Source of the DNA: Microcaldota archaeon
GTDB lineage: Archaea > Micrarchaeota > Micrarchaeia > Micrarchaeales > CABMGC01
Direction: 5' to 3'
NCBI GenBank assembly: GCA_027328265.1
Contig: DAHVVD010000009.1
Span: forward strand, 1 to 8,726
DNA length: 8,726 bases
Within the stretch, counting starts at the first letter, position 1, and every line of letters begins with the position of its first letter. The position numbers and the translations under genes were made by a program. The notes beneath the pieces are model-generated. The model saw only the letters and a list, made by a program, of their open reading frames with translations, searched no databases and was not told the DNA's origin. This document shows positions 6,200 through 8,726 of this stretch, in pieces.

Positions 6200-7519
6200 C
6201 TAATGCCTATTTGAGTTGAAGCCGCCCCTGTTGCTTGGGAAGCGCCTTCCTCCCCTTCTCTCATGTTCGGCGTGGTCCCTGTCGCGGCCATGGCTGTAGT
6301 TCCCATGCCCAGGTCCCCTCTCCCTTCCAAAGCGTTGCCTTCTTTCGAAGTGCTGTCCACCTCCCCTATTGAACCTGTTGCTCTTGAATATTATTATGCC
6401 CCTGAACTGGCTTCCGTCAAGGCTGAGTCTCTCCATCTTGATGTTTGTCATCTCCTCTATGTCCCCAACTATGTTCCTCTGCTCGTTGTTCACTATAGTG
6501 AAAGACCTTCCATCAGCATTCATCCTCGCAGACCTTCCCACTCTGTGTACGTAAGTGTGCGGGTCGTCTGGCACGTCGAAATTGATTATGTCTGATATGC
6601 CTGCTATGTCAAGCCCCCTAGCTGCCACGTTTGTGGCTATGAGGAACCTGCCTCCTGCCTTGAACTGCTTAAGCGAATGCTCCCTCTTTGACTGGGTGAG
6701 GCCCCCGTGCATAAGTATTGCGTCAAGTCCCTGGCTCTTCATGCCTTCGAATATAGCGTCTGCGGCATACTGCGTTTTTGCGAATATTATCGCCTTCTTT
6801 GGGCGGTAGTCCCTTATATAGGCCATGAGCGTTGCAAATTTCATCCTGTTGTCGACAGCCGAGTAGAAGTGCTTTATCTTGGTCACGACTAACTGGTCAT
6901 CCTCGCCTACCTTTATGAAAACAGGCTCGTACATGTGCCTATGCGCTATCCTCACTATCTTGTCAGGTATTGTCGCTGAGAATATCATGACCTGCTTCTC
7001 CTTTGGCGTTCTTGAAAGTATGAACTCTACGTCTTCTATGAAACCCATGTCGAGCATGGTGTCTGCCTCGTCGAGCACGAGGAACTTTATCCTCTCTATG
7101 TTGAGCGCTCCTCTCTCTATGAGGTCTATTACTCTTCCCGGGGTTCCTATGACTATGTCAGGGTTCCTGTGCAGCTCCTGCACCTGGACATTTATCGACG
7201 CACCTCCATAGACAACGGCCACGCCTCTGTGGTGGTCTGTTGCTGTCTTCTTGGCTACTTCAGCTATTTGCAATGCAAGCTCCCTTGTAGGCGCGAGTAC
7301 AAGCGTCTCCGGCTGGGATCCTGGCTTGCTCCTCTGCCTTATCGGCACAAGGAACGCGAGAGTCTTTCCTGTTCCTGTCTTAGCCCTGACTATGACGTCC
7401 TTGCCTTCAAGGGCTACTGGTATTGTCTGTTCCTGTACCTCTGTAGAGTTTACAAAATTGTTCCTCTTCAGAGCTTCAACTATTCTAGGGTCTAACCCCA
7501 TTTCTGCGAACGCTTTCAT
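6200..7519 (-). CDS. DEAD-box ATP-dependent RNA helicase with RG-rich tail
   Basis: This 439-residue protein should unwind RNA duplexes using ATP, as in ribosome assembly, RNA decay or cold adaptation; the specific target is unknown. All core motifs are present in order: Q motif region (FAEMGLDPRIVEALKRNNF, with the Gln near residue 31), motif I AKTGTGKT (46-53), Ia PTRELA (77-82), GG (105-106), Ib TPGR (126-129), II DEAD (150-153), III SAT (181-183), IV IIFAKT (244-249), V ARGLD (300-304) and VI HRVGRSAR (325-332). From about residue 380 a low-complexity tail rich in Arg, Gly, His and Asn (several RGG/RG units) follows, likely an added RNA-binding extension. The start at 7519 places the Q motif properly and has AAAGGT (7532-7527) as ribosome-binding site 7 nt upstream. 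It is monocistronic or lies upstream of the cca cluster on the same strand. Confidence 0.94.
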   Translation of the reverse strand: MKAFAEMGLDPRIVEALKRNNFVNSTEVQEQTIPVALEGKDVIVRAKTGTGKTLAFLVPIRQRSKPGSQPETLVLAPTRELALQIAEVAKKTATDHHRGVAVVYGGASINVQVQELHRNPDIVIGTPGRVIDLIERGALNIERIKFLVLDEADTMLDMGFIEDVEFILSRTPKEKQVMIFSATIPDKIVRIAHRHMYEPVFIKVGEDDQLVVTKIKHFYSAVDNRMKFATLMAYIRDYRPKKAIIFAKTQYAADAIFEGMKSQGLDAILMHGGLTQSKREHSLKQFKAGGRFLIATNVAARGLDIAGISDIINFDVPDDPHTYVHRVGRSARMNADGRSFTIVNNEQRNIVGDIEEMTNIKMERLSLDGSQFRGIIIFKSNRFNRGGGQHFERRQRFGRERGPGHGNYSHGRDRDHAEHERRGGRRFPSNRGGFNSNRH

Positions 7520-7568
7520 TTCATTTACCTTTCGAAAGCAAAATTAGTAGCATACAGCTAATATTCCG

Positions 7569-7577
7569 TTTTTTAAA
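7569..7577 (-). promoter_or_regulatory. Candidate TATA box of the DEAD-box gene
   Basis: The minus strand reads TTTAAAAAA, which would place the transcript start near 7547 and give a leader of about 28 nt holding the AAAGGT ribosome-binding site. A second candidate, TTATATAGG at 7642-7634, would give a leader of about 95 nt. The sequence does not decide between them. Confidence 0.3.
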
Positions 7578-7667
7578 CAATTAGCACTTTCAGATTGACT
7601 ACTGCATCTGCTCTGATATAATATGACTAAGCACCTATATAAGGTTATCTGAGAGGTGGCTACGCAT

Positions 7668-7678
7668 AGAAATAAATA
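7668..7678 (+). promoter_or_regulatory. Candidate TATA box of tRNA-Ala
   Basis: AGAAATAAATA is centred about 29 bp before the first base of the tRNA, close to the usual archaeal TATA-to-start spacing. Another TATA-like stretch, CCTATATAAGG (7634-7644), lies further upstream and may belong to the divergent helicase gene. Confidence 0.4.
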
Positions 7679-7702
7679 CGCAGTCTGGAAAGGATAAACC
7701 AC

Positions 7703-7774
7703 GGGCTCGTAGCGCAGCAGCAGCGCGCTTCGTTCGCAACGAAGAGGTCGCGGGTGCGAATCCCGCCGAGTCCA
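7703..7774 (+). tRNA. tRNA-Ala (anticodon CGC), atypical D- and T-loops
   Basis: A full cloverleaf can be drawn. The acceptor stem is GGGCTCG (7703-7709) with CGAGTCC (7767-7773). The D-stem is GCGC/GCGC with loop AGCAGCA. The anticodon stem CTTCG/CGAAG holds the loop TTCGCAA, giving anticodon CGC at 7735-7737 and codon GCG. The variable loop is 5 nt, and the T-stem GCGGG/CCCGC has loop TGCGAAT. The third acceptor pair is G-U (G3-U70), the classic alanyl-tRNA synthetase identity element, and the discriminator is A, both supporting alanine. No CCA is encoded after the discriminator. Unusual points: the D-loop has 7 nt and a single G in place of the conserved G18-G19 pair, and the T-loop has G instead of the near-universal U at position 55. 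It sits directly upstream of an integrase gene. It may be functional with a modified elbow, or a degenerate or element-borne copy. Confidence 0.85.
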
Positions 7775-7788
7775 AGAAATAAAATCGG

Positions 7789-7804
7789 GCACACGGCAGT
7801 GTGC
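7789..7804. repeat. Perfect hairpin between tRNA-Ala and integrase
   Basis: GCACAC-GGCA-GTGTGC is a 6-bp perfect inverted repeat with a 4-nt spacer. GTGTGC recurs at 7841-7846. Its position between the tRNA 3' end and the integrase start suits an integrase or excisionase binding site, or an element in the leader of the integrase mRNA. The role is inferred. Confidence 0.45.
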
Positions 7805-7817
7805 ACATCCAGTAACA

Positions 7818-7829
7818 GCACCATGGTGC
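7818..7829. promoter_or_regulatory. 12-bp palindrome containing the integrase ATG
   Basis: GCACCATGGTGC is a perfect 12-bp palindrome whose centre is the ATG at 7823. If the start is right, the initiation codon is buried in a site able to bind a dimeric regulator or to fold in RNA. It shares the GCAC/GTGC arms with the hairpin at 7789-7804. Confidence 0.4.
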
Positions 7830-8656
7830 AACCAGTCCCCGTGTGCGATAATAAGCCGCAATTCGCATCCTTACGGAGCGAATTGGACAACACACTACCC
7901 TACTTGCCAAAACACCATCTCGTCGAAGTAAGAAAGATGGTGATGCAGCAGTTCAGGAAACGCTTCCAAAGGAGCCGTATACCAAAATACGGCGCACTAA
8001 ACAAGGGTTTCACTGAACAGGAAATACAGAAGTTTTTCCGTGCTGTAGACAATGACAAGTTCAGGTTACTCTTTTCCTACCAGTCGCAGTTAGGTCTCAG
8101 GATAGGCGAAGCCACGCGCTTGAACGTCAAGGACATAAAGTTCGAGACAAGAGAACTTGTAGTGAAGACGGAGAAAGCGGGAACCCTAGACCAGCTGCTG
8201 ATCCCTGAGCCACTATTCAAGGCCACGCTTGAATACCTGCGAGCCCATACCGAGGCAATAGAAAAGGCGCAAGGTTGCATCTTTTTCAAGGAGGAAGGAA
8301 AAAGCAACACCGAAGTGCCTTACGTTGCCGAGAACTACGCAAGAAACAGATTCAGATACTACACAGAAAAGGCAGGGCTTAGCGAAGTATACGACCAAAG
8401 CGACGAGCTAAACGACAGAGTGCCTAGAAGCCTACATAGGCTTACCACGCACAGCCTAAGGCACTACGCAATTACCAAGTTTGCGGAGCAGACAAATGGT
8501 AATGTGTTCCTAACCAGCAAATTCGCAAGGCATACCAAGCCAAACACTACAATGATATACATAAGCACCAACAAGAAGGCACTCTACGAAGGCATTGACG
8601 GAGCCTTTTCTTTGAGCCAAGCGGTCAGTTTGAAGAACAGGTTGGCGGTTAGATAG
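7823..8656 (+). CDS. Tyrosine recombinase / integrase (phage-type, XerC/D-like fold)
   Basis: This protein of about 277 residues should catalyse site-specific DNA strand exchange. Numbering from the ATG at 7823, the catalytic set is visible: Arg93 in LGLRIGEA, a candidate beta-hairpin Lys118 in VVKTEKAG, His210 and Arg213 in HSLRH, His237 in ARHTKPNT, and the nucleophile Tyr246 in MIYIS. The catalytic domain spans roughly 60-260. The N-terminal part is only about 60 residues, shorter than a full SAM-like core-binding domain, so that domain is reduced or the real start is earlier. The frame is open through the tRNA as far as 7676, and GTG codons at 7799 and 7754 are alternative starts; 7754 lies inside the tRNA and is unlikely. 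The location 48 bp after a tRNA 3' end is the usual arrangement for an integrated virus, plasmid or genomic island. A TATA-like AGAAATAAAAT at 7775-7785 could give it its own promoter. Confidence 0.88.
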   Translation: MVQPVPVCDNKPQFASLRSELDNTLPYLPKHHLVEVRKMVMQQFRKRFQRSRIPKYGALNKGFTEQEIQKFFRAVDNDKFRLLFSYQSQLGLRIGEATRLNVKDIKFETRELVVKTEKAGTLDQLLIPEPLFKATLEYLRAHTEAIEKAQGCIFFKEEGKSNTEVPYVAENYARNRFRYYTEKAGLSEVYDQSDELNDRVPRSLHRLTTHSLRHYAITKFAEQTNGNVFLTSKFARHTKPNTTMIYISTNKKALYEGIDGAFSLSQAVSLKNRLAVR

Positions 8657-8702
8657 CTCCATAAGAATGGAGCCATCAAAAGCAGGCTCAGGTAGAGTTT
8701 TT
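8656..8702 (+). terminator. Hairpin at integrase stop followed by T-run
   Basis: GCTCCAT-AAGA-ATGGAGC (8656-8673) is a perfect 7-bp stem that begins on the last base of the stop codon. A run of five T follows at 8698-8702. Archaeal termination relies mainly on T-runs, so the hairpin may instead protect the mRNA 3' end. Confidence 0.35.
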
Positions 8703-8717
8703 GGCATTTCAGGTAGA
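8688..8717. repeat. Two 9-bp direct repeats, 21 bp apart
   Basis: TCAGGTAGA occurs at 8688-8696 and 8709-8717, start to start 21 bp, about two helical turns. The spacing would put both on one DNA face, as in integrase arm sites or iterons, but two copies near a window edge are weak evidence. Confidence 0.4.
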
Positions 8718-8726
8718 CTAAAATGC

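Noticed and set aside
7634..7644. CCTATATAAGG as promoter of an unseen gene
   Set aside because: No supportable gene starts at the expected distance on either strand; at most it is an alternative promoter for the helicase gene.
7544..7910. Several minus-strand frames across the tRNA and its flanks
   Set aside because: They translate the complement of the tRNA and integrase start, a common artefact, and have no coding features.
1..8726. CRISPR array, rRNA or riboswitch
   Set aside because: No regularly spaced repeats, conserved rRNA segments or recognisable riboswitch cores were seen on reading both strands.

Overview
The window looks archaeal. It encodes an archaeal-type (class I) CCA-adding enzyme and an archaeal-type phosphopantetheine adenylyltransferase. 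AT-rich TATA-like boxes sit about 26-30 nt upstream of likely leaderless or short-leader starts, and the tRNA gene lacks an encoded CCA. Tight gene packing, the small integrase and the transposon types would fit a DPANN or Thermoplasmata-like archaeon, but the lineage is an inference that the sequence alone does not settle.

Layout. Bases 1-870 are mobile-element ground: the 5' end of a TnpB (IS200/IS605 OrfB) gene runs off the left edge on the minus strand, followed by a decayed, 3'-truncated DDE transposase on the plus strand. Bases 859-2292 (minus) hold an intact 14-TM MFS exporter. It shares a short divergent promoter region with a small cysteine-rich, metallothionein-like reading frame (2363-2515, plus) that is interrupted by one in-frame TAA. 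Bases 2509-6108 (minus) are a compact housekeeping cluster transcribed as CCA-adding enzyme, then PolX family DNA polymerase/PHP phosphoesterase, then phosphopantetheine adenylyltransferase, with gene gaps of only a few bases. Upstream on the same strand lies a DEAD-box RNA helicase with an Arg/Gly-rich tail (6200-7519). On the right, on the plus strand, are a structurally odd tRNA-Ala(CGC) and, 48 bp after it, a tyrosine recombinase. This is the usual layout for an element integrated at a tRNA gene, so the window probably ends just inside an integrated element.

How the parts relate. The CCA-adding enzyme would be needed to finish the local tRNA, which has no encoded CCA. CCA enzyme, PolX and the adenylyltransferase appear to be one transcription unit joined by convenience (RNA maturation, DNA repair, CoA synthesis). 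The exporter and the cysteine-rich frame share one TATA-like element that could fire in both directions, which suggests, without proving, a shared detoxification or metal-handling role. The most notable signals are the in-frame TAA in the cysteine-rich frame, the tRNA-Ala that has lost elements of the D-loop/T-loop contact, and PolX homology extending 16 codons upstream of its first ATG to a CTG.
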